Below are positions 23,906 to 37,490 of a DNA stretch of 64,000 nt, in pieces. Source of the stretch: Odobenus rosmarus divergens (taxonomy: Eukaryota; Chordata; Mammalia; Carnivora; Odobenidae); contig NW_004450302.1 of the NCBI RefSeq assembly GCF_000321225.1, positions 2,956,957 through 3,020,956 on the forward strand, read 5' to 3'. Position numbers and translations under genes: made by a program. The notes under the pieces are model-generated. The model ran no database searches. It was not told where the DNA came from and saw only the letters and a program-made list of their open reading frames with translations. Numbering within the stretch: position 1 is the stretch's first letter; the number at the start of each line of letters is the position of its first letter.

Positions 23906-24597
23906 GACAAAATAGGGATGTTACTCGTTCTCAGGAGCTTAAACAGTTTCATAATGAAAAAATATTTTAATGTCTTAGAGAATCAATTTTTTGAAAAAGG
24001 TTAGATATGGCACTAACACAAAACAAAAAGATGATATATATGACTTAATGAGTCCTTGTGAAGGAAGAAACGACAGCCTCCCGGGCACGTCCCAGAAACT
24101 TACAGCCCTATGACTCAGGAGCTCTGTGAATTCTGTAGGACGAGAGCCTTGCAAGCTTCTACCGCACACAAACATCACAGCGCCATTTAAACACCCACTC
24201 CAAAGCCACTCATCAAAATGACGAGTAATGATTTATAGCTGGTGAATACTAAAAAAAAATGCTGATTTTTATTTACCTTTCAATCTGTGCAAATCCATTA
24301 ACTATGGGTTCTAATGCTCTTCTTCAAAGCAGTTTGCCAGGCCAACTTTCCTTCTTCCACTCCACATCCTGTTTTCTCTGGGCTTCTCACATAAATTCAC
24401 TTGAGAACTCTTCTGCCTACTCACGTACCTCACACCTCTGACCTCCTCCTCAGCCACAGCCTACGCCTGAGCCTTCCTTTCTTCTCTCCCTTGCCCACCC
24501 AACTTCTATCCAATCCATCTCTCAGGAAGTTTCTGAAATATTATTTCCAGGTTGTCTTGATTAGCTAGTTAAGAAGAAGCCATTTTTCGAGAGCTGT

Positions 24598-25025
24598 GCT
24601 CTTCAGCATGGTAGCTATTAGCTACCTGTGACTATTCAAAGGTATATTTAAATTTAAATTAATTTAAAAAAAAGATTTTATTTATTTATTTCACAGAGAG
24701 AGAGAGACACAGCAAGAGAGGGAACACAAGCAGGGGGAGTGGGAGAGGGAGAAGCAGGCTTCCCACAGAGCAGGGAGCCCGACGTGGGGCTCGATCCCAG
24801 GATCCTGGGATCATGTCCTGAGCTGAAGGCGGACGCTTAATGACTGAGCCACCCCAGCGACCCTAAATTTAAATTAATTTTTAAAATTCAGTTCCTCAGT
24901 CTTGCTAGCCACATTTTCAAGTGCTCAGTAGCTACGTCTGGTGGTGGCTGTTTCATTAAATAGTGTAAATATTACAGAACATTTTCATCGTTGCGGAAAG
25001 TTCTTTTGGATAGCATTATTGCACA
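24598..25025 (+). mobile_element. hAT-type DNA transposon, split by a CAN-SINE
   Basis: Left piece 24598-24665: 'ctgtgctcttcagcatggta', 'gctattagctacctgtgact' and the AT-rich 'aaatttaaattaattt'. Right piece 24864-25025: 'aaattcagttcctcagtctt', 'gctagccacattttcaagtg', 'ctcagtagctacgtctggtg', 'agaacattttcatcgttgcg' and 'ttcttttggatagcattatt'. The order is that of a common palindrome-like mammalian MER element with 'gctgtccaatagaa' ends. It is non-autonomous. Confidence 0.7.
24666..24863 (-). mobile_element. CAN-SINE inside a hAT element
   Basis: A full-length antisense copy. The 17-bp TSD taaatttaaattaattt is perfect at 24649-24665 and 24864-24880. The body is close to the young consensus (tcccaggatcctgggatcat), with a changed head (ccccagcgaccc). 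Confidence 0.95.
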
Positions 25026-25069
25026 AGAGCACCTCTCCTCTCCCTCCACAGTCTTGCTAGATGTGAGGG

Positions 25070-25212
25070 AAGAGATGTGAGCTCTGAAATGAGATGCCCT
25101 TTATCTTTTGAATAGTGGACCTAAAAGGTGATTAAATGAAATTCTGGAATTGCCTAGCACAATGCCTGCCAGAGGGTAGCTGTCACTTAGTGGTAGCCAT
25201 TATTGGTACTCT
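25070..25212 (+). mobile_element. MIR fragment
   Basis: 'gtgattaaatgaaattctgg', 'gcctagcacaatgcctgcca' and 'tagccattattggtact' fit the MIR 3' end. It is diverged. Confidence 0.5.
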
Positions 25213-25304
25213 CTTCCTTTTTCAAGTAAGTCCAGGACCTCTACTTTTTCCTTTTAGCAGTACACACGAGTATCTGAAGGAATAACAACAAAGGTTGTTT
25301 TTTT

Positions 25305-25535
25305 TCTGTGAGGCAGTGTGGCATATTGGAAACATTATGGGCTTTGGATGTATAGAGACTTGTTTAGATCCACTTGATTAACTGAGGTTCTTGGGCAAAT
25401 TAATCTCTCTGAGGCTCAGTTTCTTCATCTGTAATATGGGAATAATAATACTTATGCTGCGCAGTGGTAATGATGATGAGAGATAATGTATGTAAAAAAA
25501 TGCTGTCTGGCATATGGTATGAGTTCAATAAATTT
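25305..25535 (+). mobile_element. MIR SINE, near full length
   Basis: Starts with 'gaggcagtgtggcatattgg', then 'tcttgggcaaattaatctct', 'gaggctcagtttcttcatct', 'gtaatatgggaataataata' and 'gcatatggtatgagttcaat' followed by 'aaatttattat'. Confidence 0.85.
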
Positions 25536-28500
25536 ATTATAGAAGGCAGGTACTATGAATTCACTTTAGAGAGTGCCATATATCCAGCATAGTTAGATGC
25601 TAAATGATTGTTGCTGGTAATGAAGGTCAGGCTAGTAAACTTTTTGTAGGATGGTGTTATGCATTATTTAAACACTACTCCCCAAACAGGGCTTTCTCTG
25701 GTATTCCTAGGATGCAGCTAAACTAAACTTTTCCTCTGCGGTATTATTAATTCTACTCATAGCAGTTATCCTAAGTTTGTATGATATAGAGAAAAAATTG
25801 AGCATTCACAACTCATCAGACAGGTTTTAATTTACCATCACTCAGTAGTTTTAACTATTATAGAGACATTTATGGAGTGGCATGCTGGATTGAAACTGCA
25901 AAGATTGGCCTAAAGAACTGTCAACCATCACCATCACCAAGAGAGGCTGTAGCTTAAAATTTTGCCCAGACAACAAGTCTGAAATATATGCCTTCAGAGC
26001 ATAATCCAAGTATCACAACTTTTTTTTTTTTTTTTTTTAACAGAGATTAAACACATGCATGAGAAACTGGAGGGCTAGGGGAAGGAGAAGGGAAACATTT
26101 TGCATCCTCAGGCCCTCTTACACATTCATGCTGCCAAGAGAAGGATAAACAAGAACCAAGTCTCTCTTGCTTCTAGCAGTTGGTACACCCTAAGTGAGTG
26201 TATATTTCAAGGAGTTGTTCTATTTGCTTGAGTTGTCTTGTTCCTTCATCTGCTACTTGTGGGTCTTTCTAAACTATCCCTGGGGGAGGAGGTGAAGAGT
26301 AGTGAATAACCAATCTAGTACCCAGTCATTCCACAGGAAGGAGAGAGAGGGAGGGAGGGAGCGAGAGAGAGACCAAGTCACCAAATAAAGAGAGCTCTGA
26401 GTTCAATAACTGGGATTATCCCATGGCAAGAGATAAAGGATTCTGTTATCATTGAGCACGAGTCCTTTATCTCTCAGAGACAATCAACCTTCAGCAAGAG
26501 GAGTGTAAACTTAAAACCTCATAACTCAATTTAACATAGTGTTAAAGTTTGGGGGGTTATTTATCAGTGCTAGGGCTGATATAATCAGTCTGAGGGACCC
26601 TAGAACAAAGAGCAGTGGGTGAAGAGTATGTCACCTCCGTGCACATTCATTTCCTTGATGAACAAGGAGCTATTAGCTGCAGAGAAAGCATTATCTAAGT
26701 GAAGAATGATGCCGATTGTTTTAGGTGCTTCTCCTGAAATTGTGGAGTAGAACATAGGGTCTCCGTGAGTTAAGGAGCAGTTTTTGTTACTGTGGTGTTG
26801 AGGATTTCTTAAAAATTAAGTTTAATTTGGGAGGGTATATGGACACAGTTCTTCTTCAACAGCAACCAGAAATCAATTTGAGACATAGATCTCTTTTTAA
26901 CCTTTGCTCTTACCTCATTAAATCAGAAAGTTTTAAAATAATCATATAAGACTTTTTAAAAGTCTAGTTGGGTTGAACACTGACTTTTATGCAAAATTCA
27001 AGGACTAGTTAATAAAACATCTAAGGAAGGGGAGAATATACTCATTGAGCATGTGGTTTTTGAAGGAGTAGGCACAAACTTCAAAATTTAATTCTCAATT
27101 AAATATAAACTTCTACACAAAATGTTATTTCTAAGTTCATCTGCCCAATAAAATTGTTTACCACTTAACAGAGTCACTTCACATTGTTTTAAATTAATCA
27201 TTGCTTTTACTGACTCTAAATAGAAATGCAACCTGTAATGCATTTGCAGAAACCACTTCATAATTTTAGTTTGTTTTTTAAAAACTACAAATATATTTTA
27301 AAATTACATTTGTTATCTTAAAATCTTCTTTCTTTAATTTTACCATTCAGCAGAGTTTATAACATTACTACAGCTTTAAATTACTGATAACATTTCTAAA
27401 AAACTAACACTATTAAAAAAAACAAAAAGAAGAAGAAGAACACTATTAACCCTTCTCTGAATGTAGGCTTCCTGGCTTTAGATATAAAATTTTATTCTTA
27501 TTTTTGCTGAATAGGCTTCTTTTTGTCATTTCTTGTTATATATTCTCTGGATATGCTGGACTGTGGTCTAAGTTAGCATCTTAGAAATCCAGAAACTTCC
27601 ATATAGCAAACTCATTAAAATATACTTCAGAAACTGACTCAGACAACATAAAATATCTGCTTTTACCGTTTAAAAAATGACCAGCATATTTCATTTTAAA
27701 AGGAGCGTAAAAGTTTCTTAATCAAAAACTTCTTGGAGATTTTTTACCACATGGATTTACTGCAAACCTTCTGTATCTGCTGGGCCAGTAAACCTGCCAG
27801 CCCACCTCAGTCAATATCTCACACTGAGATACCATGTTTTAAAAATTTTCCTGATCAGGTAAATATTATAGGAGATATTCTTTTCTAACCCTGCAGATAC
27901 AGCTTTCATGGAGACATTTACGAGAGCTGAAAGGATTGAGGGAAAAATAAAAACCATAGTGCTTTTTAGGTTTTTTTTTTAATTCTTTATTGGAATTTCA
28001 ATAATTCATTTAGCAGAGTGTGCAAAAAATTTCATAAAAATCTTTTCTTAATTTTATACCTTTGCCATATATTGAAAATCATACCCAGCATGCTCTTATA
28101 TCACTTGGACTGAAAAACAGAGTATGTTAGAATTATTGTGAGTGAGCAGTTGGGTAAGAGTTTAAAGAACATTATAACTAAATCAGACAGAACTCAATTT
28201 CTGCCTATTTTATACAGGAAGAGAAAACTTAAAAGTTGTGAAACTTTTTACCTCGGTCTGGCTTCTGCAGTGCGAGACCGGGACCTCTGCTCTATTGTGG
28301 ATGGTGATTTAGACTGTAGCAGTCATAACTGAAACCCACAGTATATCACACTGTAATAATCATAAGTGAACTATAAAATGTGCCTCATTACTAACTCAAC
28401 TGTTAGAATTTACCAAATCACCACTTGCGCCTTTCCAGAGATTTCCCCTTAGCTAACTTCTTAAAACAAACAAGTAAACAAAAAGAGTATCAGAAACAAC

Positions 28501-31500
28501 AAAAATTCTGGAGGAAGGCCACCATCAGATATGAAAGGTAAACACATCTTAAACGTTTATAAATTTATGTGCCTTCACAAGTTAGCCCCCATTTGTTTTT
28601 GCTAGACATAATTTAGTGGAGTAACCTAGCCTTCCTAACTGAACTGGAATTAATATCAACTTTTCCAGCATTTCTTCTAAATTTTTTTGCATCCGATATG
28701 CCAAGTCATTATTCATGCATGTATTTTTCTCTCTCAGTTAGATAAAGCTGGGACTTCTCACATAGTTGAAAACGGTTTTCCACTGGCACCCTTAACAATA
28801 AATGAAACATTTCTTTTTTCAAAGTTAACATATTTAGAATTAAATTACAGTACAAATTTGATAATTTATCCATTGGATGGATACAAAAGCAGTGAGAAGT
28901 TGCTTTTTTTGAAAAGCAGGATTTGAACAAGTTTAAAAAGTAGTAAAAGTCTTCTCTGGCTCCTTTTTAACGCTCTCATCCCAAATGAAGGCAAATTTTA
29001 ATGATTTCCATATTAAGAGGGAAACACTTAAAAAGCAACACTATCAAATTTAAATAAATTTGTTATTTTTGGAGGAGCAAACATGCAGAAGATTTCTTAT
29101 GAAGAGCTCCTTGAATTGCCCTGGTATTCCTTAAGAAAATTCAGAAAGATACTTGCTTTACAGCGGAAGGTATTTACACATATAGAGTGAGAAGACAAGG
29201 AAGGAACAAGTAATCTGCCTTCCTTTCAGCTTAAATGATATGATAAAGAAATAATTATTATTTATAATAAGACACTTAATAAGAACTCAGATATAATTTC
29301 CTAGGAAAATCTCTTCTATCCTATACCAACAATGACTGCAATACTCCAACAGACTCCAACATGACACCTCCTTATCATTAGAAAAGTCAAACTTCTGCAA
29401 ACAATTTCTATATTATACTGTTATTAATTATAATATCCAGGAAACTGATCATTATAATTTCCTTAATTTTAATGCTAAAATAAAGAATTCAAACTCTTAA
29501 ACTGATTAATAAATTTAGGTTAATAAATAATTATTCTAAAATAGATCTTTTTAAAAAAAATAAAAATAAAATAGATCTTTTTCTATTAGCTAAGGAAAGA
29601 TCTCTAAGTAAGAATGTACATTTCAGAGAGCTTTGTGAAAATACATATATATATAATTTAAAATCAATAGTCAAAGAATGTGTGTCTAAGAGCAGTCACA
29701 ATTTTTTGGTGACCAAACCAATTGAAATACACATGGTAGTAAATGGTGCAGGTATAACTAAGGACCATTTTCTGCTTCTCTACTTAAAATAATGTTCCAA
29801 AATTTTTATGAAAATCTACAACTTAGTCTTGTCTCATGAAAAGTGCAGCCTTTACATGAAAAAAAAATCAGATCCAGCAGGTGCTTGGGAAACCTGACAC
29901 AGATCAGAAAATCGGGGTGTATCAGATCACCTAACCTGATTACAGATAAATCTCAAAAATGTTAATGTCAAATCATTGTTTTTGAAAAAGTGTAAAAATT
30001 AGACTACTCCTATTAAGACTCATACTTTGTTATTAAGAGGTTTTATCTTTAGGTTTGTTAAAGTTTATGTTCAGATGCTCAGAGGAATGTCAATACCACA
30101 GATTGATAAACGGCTGAGATTAAATTTTATTCACACATCTTAAGGAGGAAGCACACAAAATGAGTTAATTTCCCTATTTAAAAACAACAATTATCATCTC
30201 TTCAAGTAGGGAAGAAAAAAAGACAATCAGTCAAAAACTATCAGTGTTCTATTTAATTTTTAAATCGTTACAATATTTTCACTCTTTTCACCTGTGACAA
30301 ACCCCTTTTCATTTTGTTCTGCTATGTCTATGCCATTCCTCTCTTGCAATGCCTCAACTGGTGCAACATTCAATATTCCCTTTTAGGAAAAAAAATCTGA
30401 TATTAAAAAGCATGGCCCCACATTTATTTCTAGAGTTCTCAGAATTTCCAGATAGGACCCCATATTTTCATTAGAATGTGACCTGAGCATAAAGGCAAGC
30501 TACCTAAACCATTGCTCAAATTTTTAGAGTAGCTTTAAAAAAAAAAACAAGCAAACACAAAAATTACTTAGGAGCTGTGTTTAATTTGAATCTCTTTACT
30601 TCCTGGGTTGCCATGTAAGGCATATTAATAACAACTCCTCACTGGTTCTTTTCTATACACCAACTATTCCAAGACAGAGGTGTTACTTTTAGTGGTGTCC
30701 TAGAAAAATAAACGTAATTTTGTGCTACCTGTAGAAATTTTTTTCCATAGGCAAGATACATGAACTTATTTGCATGCCAATTCAGTCTTCCCTTCAGCTA
30801 TTTGCTACTTAGTAGGACTTTATGAATATCTGAATGTGTTTACCATAGAAGGAATGCTACAATAATAAATTATAAAACTGGTCAAATGAATATGTTATAG
30901 GGGATTTAGGATATCTGTTTAAATTTGTTAGAAATGCTAACCACATGTGTTTATAATGGCAAAGAAAATAGTACCTATAAATTTGGTTTAAAACTCTTAT
31001 CCAAGCCTCCTTTATTTATCTATTTAGGAATATAAAACCCTCAAGATTATAGTTTTATTTGTCTTCATCCTAACTTATGTAATAAGAATATACTGAAATG
31101 ACGGTTCTAAGAAAGCAGTATCTTTGGGGTTTTAGGGCATTAATAAAATAAAAGAACAGGAATTTCTCAGATCCAAGTGTATATGCGCTTGGGTACATAT
31201 ATATGGATATATGTGTGTGTGTATAATTTTTAAATTTTTTGATTCATTATCTATGCTCACATGTTGAGAATTTATGTATTTTAGCCTTCCTCATCTGCCA
31301 AAACCAGATAATCCAGGAAAGCCCCAAAGTAGTATTTTCTTTTACCACAAGAGGGGGCTAGAGAATTCTGATCTCTTCTAAGGTCGGTAAAACCCTCTTA
31401 ACAGCTACTTTATAGACGTTCAATTACAACAGGCCATAATACATTAAGGCATTAAAATACACATATATCCCAACATATGCCAAAGCAAGCACTACACTGG

Positions 31501-32183
31501 TGTGCCCACCAGATGATCACCAACACCAACATCAAATAAACACTTAGGCATCGTCTCATGGTTTATATGAGATTTTACACTTTATCACTTCCCTCCCCAA
31601 AAAGGCAGCTCTCTTGGTTAGGTGATCCCCTTGGAATGGAAAATATCAAGGAGTATGATAAAATACCCAAGGACTGGAGAGTATGACAGGGGCAGAGTGA
31701 GGTAAGGATTAAGAGAACTGAAATTTATGTAGTTTGGAAAAGTGAAGACTCTGGGGATAAACGTTCATGGTCTTTAAATACCTTCTAAAGGTAACAATAT
31801 AAATGAATTAGGGGAATTATTCCATCTCAGAATATGGTATAGAAAAGAGCAATGGCCTGAAACTAAGGAAGGAAAAGTTTAGGTTAGACGTGAAGAATAA
31901 ATTAGTAATAATAGTTGGGCGGGCAAGATGTCCTGCAAGGGAAGGGTACAAAGCACAATTGCTATATTTGATAATTAATTAAATGAGATATTAGTAAGAA
32001 TGATGTGAATTCATTAGAAGGGCTAGATTAGATAACTCAAGTGATTTTTTTCCCCTAAGCTGTGACAATCTCTAGGCCCAACTGTGTTCTTGGGACATTT
32101 ATAAATGTCTTTCAATGATGATAATGATCTTTTGTAGAGAGGAGAGCTCATGATCTCAGTTAACCCCATGTTTTGTTGATTAA
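25536..32183. other. long stretch without recognised mobile elements
   Basis: About 6.6 kb of AT-rich sequence in which I recognise no SINE, LINE or DNA element, only simple tracts: poly-T at 26021-26038, a (GA)-rich tract at 26336-26372, an (AAG)n at 27427-27440, a 15-bp duplication at 29538-29552 and 29568-29582, and a (TA)n at 29645-29656. Short frames at 28138-28332 and 28687-28930 have no support. Diverged repeats could be hidden. Confidence 0.4.
26336..26372 (+). repeat. purine (GA)-rich simple repeat
   Basis: This is an almost pure purine stretch of gaga and gggag units, broken only by single bases. Confidence 0.85.
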
Positions 32184-32196
32184 AAAAAAATCTGAG

Positions 32197-32383
32197 GGCG
32201 CCTGGGTGGCTCAGTTGGTTAAGCGACTGCCTTCGGCTCAGGTCATGATCCTGGAGTCCTGGGATCGAGTCCCGCATCGGGCTCCCTGCTCAGCGGGGAG
32301 TCTGCTTCTCCTTCTGACCCTCTTCCCTCTCGTGCTCTCTGTCTCTCACTCTCTCTCTCTCAAATAAAAATAAATAAAATCTT
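32197..32383 (+). mobile_element. CAN-SINE
   Basis: A sense copy from 'ggcgcctgggtggctcag' to 'aaataaaataaatctt'-type tail. The 13-bp TSD aaaaaaatctgag is at 32184-32196 and 32384-32396. The internal tRNA-like promoter boxes are preserved (tggctcagttggttaagc; gggatcgagtcccgc). Confidence 0.95.
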
Positions 32384-32396
32384 AAAAAAAATCTGA

Positions 32397-33569
32397 GTAT
32401 TACTATGAAATAATTATAAAATTAACCACAACAACAATGATGTTTATCTTTCAGAGCACTCCACTAAAATATACTGTGCCATATAAGCTATACCCTAACA
32501 ATTTATAGAAATGGATCTCTAAATTAGATAAAGGCTTCTATAAGTGAAAACTTTCCATGAAGGAACAATTCCCCTATAAATTCCAATTTTACAAGCCAGA
32601 GTAACTACTCTGTATAATCTTTCTTTCCACTAGACTAGTGTATCTGGGCATAAGCTATTTAGGGCCCAACATAAAAAAGCCTGTCACTCAAAGTCAGAAA
32701 CACAGTCAAGAGCATAAGTGTAATATAGTTTGTGAATTCAACAATCTTTCCCTAGTAGAACACAATATTCTAGATTAACAGGTGCTTCCACATTGTTTTA
32801 AACAGCATTAATAACATTCTAACATTTATTTTTTGCTTGAAAAATCAGTGTTCTATGATAGGCCAAAGAATTTATGGATAGCAGAAAAATAAAGATCACC
32901 AAATCACCGTTTGAAAAAACAAATCACTATTTAAAAAAATATATATCCACATAGAGAGTATAAATATAAATTTATATTTACATAAATTAAGTACATGTAT
33001 CTATATCATACCTGAGAATACAGAATTCCTGAACTTTAGACATGACTGTAAGGTAGCTAACCCTCATGTGATTCAGTGTTCATCTACAAGGCAGATGCTA
33101 TGTTTAATTATAATGCATTTATAGATTCTAAGAACAAGGTAATTAAGTATGATATATAAGATTTTCTAATAAACAGCACACAGATATATAAACCCTCCCC
33201 ACCACTGATTGATTTATATATCAATCAGATAAATATGTTACATTAGCAACCAAAACACCGCATATCATTTTACCACCACTGTAATGACCACACTAACATC
33301 TTCAATAATCATATACTAGAACCTTCACATTACCATTAACCTTGTTGACTACTTTAGAATTTGGAGAGAAACAAATACTCAAGGCAGAATGAAAAAGCTT
33401 AATCTCATTTGCCAAGTCACTCACTTAAAAATCAACTATTTGCACTTAAAAATGGCCACTGTTATTTCACTACTAATTATAGTGGAAGCTCAATAAAGGT
33501 TTGACCTTTCAGAGAATGGACCTTAGCGTATACTCCCAGTCTGGAATAGACTTCTAAAAACACTTCGGC
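32397..33569. other. unique AT-rich sequence
   Basis: No repeat family is recognised. There is an AT-rich tract at 32930-33000. Confidence 0.35.
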
Positions 33570-33840
33570 CACGGCGCAGGTCAAATATTATCTTGACTTT
33601 CTTCCAAACCACTGCAAGTCCAAGTTTTTTTGCCTGCAAACTCTGTCCCTGATAATGACCATTTGATTATGTACTGTATACTTTGTTGTGGGGGTGTCTA
33701 ATCTTCTCTCTTCAACTAGATTATTTACTCACTAAGGAAAGGAGTCATATCCTATTCCTCCTCATATCCTCCATACAGCCTCTAAACTCATGATTGAATA
33801 AAGGCATCCAATATAGATATTCAATAGCTAACTCTTCATT
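33570..33840 (+). mobile_element. LINE-2-like 3' fragment
   Basis: 'gcaggtcaaatattatcttg', 'gtctaatcttctctcttcaa', 'ctcactaaggaaaggagtca' and 'gattgaataaaggcatcc' follow the L2 3' order but are heavily diverged. Confidence 0.45.
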
Positions 33841-35258
33841 AGCAGTATATTAAAATCTATAACATGGACAAAAAGGCCAAAAAAGATAACGAGTTATACA
33901 TCAAATCAATTCAGGGACTTATTGTATGTCAGTCATAGTTATAATTGCTAGCATTTATGGAACCTTTTGAAATTCTTTATTAAACATACTACTCCCAAAT
34001 CATTCTGGGAAAAGAATAAGAACATACATTGAACAGAAAGACACATGTACCTGAAGAACCTGACTGAAACTTGCAAGAAATAGCTTAAGAGCCACGATCA
34101 GACCTTCTGCAAAGCTGTTTGGGTTTGCACTGAAAAGCGTGTTGAGATCATGCAGGTGAGGGAAGGTATATAGTGTGAGCCTGGGAAGGCCACTCCCAGG
34201 ATGGTGGTCTTGGATTCCATACTGGCTCTGTCTTGTTATCTTGTTAGATATAGGACCTAGGCATTAGCCTCTTTAAAATTTAGTTTCCTCTTTGATAAAA
34301 CAGAGATTAGATTAGGTGATTACCAAGTAGTCTCTTTCAGTTTTAAATTGCCATGATTCTATGTAAAAAACTTGGGTTCAATTAGTAGAGTATGTTCTAG
34401 TGAAAGAAGCATTATGGAAGATATCCCCCATCAACACATGAGAGACTGCTTTACTGGGTACTGGACAGAAGGTTAGAGTTTAAACACTCACTGACAGCCC
34501 AACATGCCAGGCTGAAGAATGAAAAATGGGTAGTTCATAGACAGATAATTGTTATTGTTTTTTTATTCTTCACAAAACATGTATAATCCTTGGTAATCAT
34601 TTGTTTAAGTTATATAAATTACTGTCAACTTTGAAACCCAGTTTGTCATCCTCATCTGTGATTTATACCAGACTATATAAACGACATGATGTCTTCGATC
34701 TAATAAGACATTTATCTTCATGAAGGAGGCCACTGCAATCCTGAGTGACAGCTTACTTACCCTTATCACAGTTAACTCAACATCGGTCCTTAATTTCTCC
34801 CAATGATCTGAGATCTGATGGACTCACCTGAAGCCAACAGAAACTTGTTCAGAAATCCACCATGCTTATGAAAAGTATGTGTTTTACAGTAGAATTTTTT
34901 CTTTGGCCCCAAAAGCGTAGACATAGAAGGAAATAAGTTTTGTGTTCTTCCACAGTGTGCACTGTAAACACACACACACATAAACTCCATCAGGGTTGAC
35001 AGGAGTCATGTGCCTTTATTAAAGAAAAATATTCCTGTGAGCAACAAAGATGAAAGCAACTGTCTGAAGAATAAAAAGAAAATGAGATGGATGCTTGTCT
35101 GAATGCATATATGTATGCACATATATTTATTATGTATTCGTATATGGAGAGAGACTATTTTGAGTCACATTTGTTATCTTCATATCATAGAGTAAGAAGG
35201 AACTAAAAACTCTAAATATCTTCATATAGTTTATGTACTTAAAAACACACACATCCAA
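33841..35258. other. unique sequence
   Basis: No repeat is recognised. The minus-strand exon-like segment at 34828-34961 was considered and rejected. Confidence 0.4.
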
Positions 35259-35466
35259 GGGGTCCTGGGTGGCTCAGTTGGTTAAGCATCTGACTCCTGA
35301 TTTAGGCTCAGGTCACAATCTCAGGGTCGTGGGACTGAGCCCCGTGTCAGGCTCTGTACTCAGTGCAGAGTCTGCTGGTCCCTCTCCCCCTGCTCCTCCC
35401 CCTACTCGCAGACACAGGTGCACACGCGCTCTCTCTCAAATTAATTAATTAATTAAGTAAATCTTT
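35259..35466 (+). mobile_element. older CAN-SINE
   Basis: A sense copy with the head 'ggggtcctgggtggctcag' and the middle 'tctcagggtcgtgggactgagccccgt' (35318-35344 by position). It differs from the young copies at many sites and has a TTAA-rich tail. The flanks 'aacacacacac' and 'aacacatacacac' suggest a weak TSD. Confidence 0.85.
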
Positions 35467-36754
35467 AACACATACACACAGAGTAGTGGGCTTGACCCTA
35501 TCAGTGAGAAGGAAGTAAATAGCTTGTTGTTTTTAGCCCATTAACTCTCTCCACCTACCAGGGTACCAATGACTGAGCCTGCAGTAGGTTTCTAACATTC
35601 CAAGTAAAGCCGTCCTAAAATATGCACATTTTCCTCCAAAGTCATCAGCAGGATGTGGCCTAAGATTTACCTGATTGGTAAGGTCACTTACCACTAACCA
35701 CTGCATCGTTAATTCACATACCTCAGTAAACGCTGTAAGACATGCAGTTTGTTTATCCTGTGAAACAACATAATTTATACGCTAAACTCAGTCCTTATAC
35801 ATGACTCAAAGCAACGGGGGTCTCAAACTGGCTTGTGAACAGACATCTTTTATACTCCTTGAGTAGAAGAAAATCAGTTGGGGGTGTTATGGGTAGACTA
35901 GCTTAATAAATGGAAGTTATAGGGATAGGATTTCGGTTCAATAAGAGGAAGCCTTTTAAAACAAATTACAGCTCTTTATAAGTATCTAATAACATGACCT
36001 TGAAAATGTAAAGCAAAACAGAAAAATGGATACATCTACAACTATAATTGGAGATTTTTACATGAACCTTTCAGCAGATAAAAGAAAAGCCGGGATATAA
36101 AAGATTTGAAGAATACTATTTGTAAGTATAAAAATAAATAAAAAGTAAAAAAACTAAAATTTGATAAGAGTGTGTTCAATAAATACTTTTGGGAGCCACA
36201 CAGCACCTAAGCATAAATTGATCATTACTAGGCCACAAAAGGAGTCTCAACAAAGTCCAAAGAATCTAAATGATATAGACGATGTTCTTAGACTATCATG
36301 TAATAGAAATTAACAGTCAAAATAAAAAATCAGGTTTAAAAATCCCTAGAAACTAAAAACAAGCCAAAATAAAAACCAGGAATACACACACATGCACACA
36401 CACACACAAATGCTTCTAAATAATACATAGGTTAAAAAAGGATATCATCAAAGGAATTACAAAATACTTAGAATGGAATTGCAAATTATAATGAAAGTAG
36501 TACATATCAAATTTTGAAGGATGCAGTTAAAGTGGTATTTAGAGGATAGTTTTTAGCTTTGAATACATTTATTTTTTAAATGAATGTTATACTCGGTGGA
36601 ATAAAAGCAATAGAGAAAATGAGATGTAGAGCCCATAAAAATGGGTGTTTCAGAGGAAAAACATCCAGCTAACTAGAGCTCTACACAAAGCAGTAGGTTT
36701 GTAATTTATTGGAACCCTACACCTCCACCAACACCCCCCACCAACCCATGGATT
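35467..36754. other. unique sequence
   Basis: Nothing is recognised except a (CA)n at 36383-36408. Confidence 0.4.
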
Positions 36755-36925
36755 AGATACTTCATTCTTGGCCAAGTTACTGAATTTCCCTAAGCTTCAA
36801 TTTTTTAACCTGTAAACAGTGGGGATAATGGGACTTTCTTCTCTGAGCTGGTTTGAGAATTAAATGAGATAATCCACAAAAAGCACCTAGTGCAGCATAG
36901 TAAGTGCTCAATAAATGATTCCTCT
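36755..36925 (+). mobile_element. MIR SINE, 3' two thirds
   Basis: 'ttggccaagttactgaattt', 'ccctaagcttcaattttt', 'ctgtaaacagtggggataat', 'gagaattaaatgagataatc' and 'tagtaagtgctcaataaatg'. Confidence 0.85.
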
Positions 36926-37470
36926 TACAATCATCCTTTCCAACTCCCAGAATGCATGATTCTAACTTAGGTACAATGAAATTTAAGACAAATATGAATT
37001 CCAGCCAAAAAAAGTCTAATCAATAAAATCTTATTAATAAATTAAACCTTCATTTTTATTTCACAATACTAATGTAGATTTGTTTAAAATATATTCTTCC
37101 CCCATTAGGGAAGATATTAAAATAGTGTTTTCTTGCTATTATTATTATAGAAATGAAACACACAAGGATCAACAAAAGCTAGTCTATTGTTATTCATAAT
37201 ATCAAATCCAAAAATTGACTTCTATTTCAGAACTAAAATGAAAGCAGAGAAATGTAAAAAAAAAAAAGTGCTAAAACTAAAGCTGTGAAAAATTTATTCT
37301 CTTTATTTTCAAAATACTCTATATGTTTTTTAATGTACCTTTCAGAAAAGGCATGGAGTTGAAAATGGCCACTATTTGTACTTTAATGGGACTGTAATTC
37401 CTTTAAAATCAAGTAGCATATAATAAATTGATCAAAACCAGGCTTTCACTTACTCATCATTACTGTTCTC
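36926..37470. other. unique AT-rich sequence
   Basis: No repeat or exon signal is recognised. Confidence 0.4.
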
Positions 37471-37490
37471 CAAAAATGGTTACAGGTCTT

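Noticed and set aside
24248..24290. Minus-strand donor-like AAAG|GTAAAT near 24275
   Set aside because: No acceptor with a proper pyrimidine tract at a sensible distance upstream.
26021..26038. Poly-T as the tail of an antisense retroelement
   Set aside because: No SINE or L1 sequence follows it and no TSD is seen, so it is left as a simple tract.
32197..32270. tRNA-like gene (and the same in every CAN-SINE head)
   Set aside because: The tRNA-Lys similarity is that of the SINE promoter. No complete cloverleaf or CCA-compatible 3' end.
34828..34961. Minus-strand exon-like segment of 134 nt with a very good acceptor and donor
   Set aside because: Only one frame is fully open, and it does not fit the phases of the other candidates. 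The acceptor pyrimidine tract is a (GT)n microsatellite. It shows how easily decoy exons arise here.
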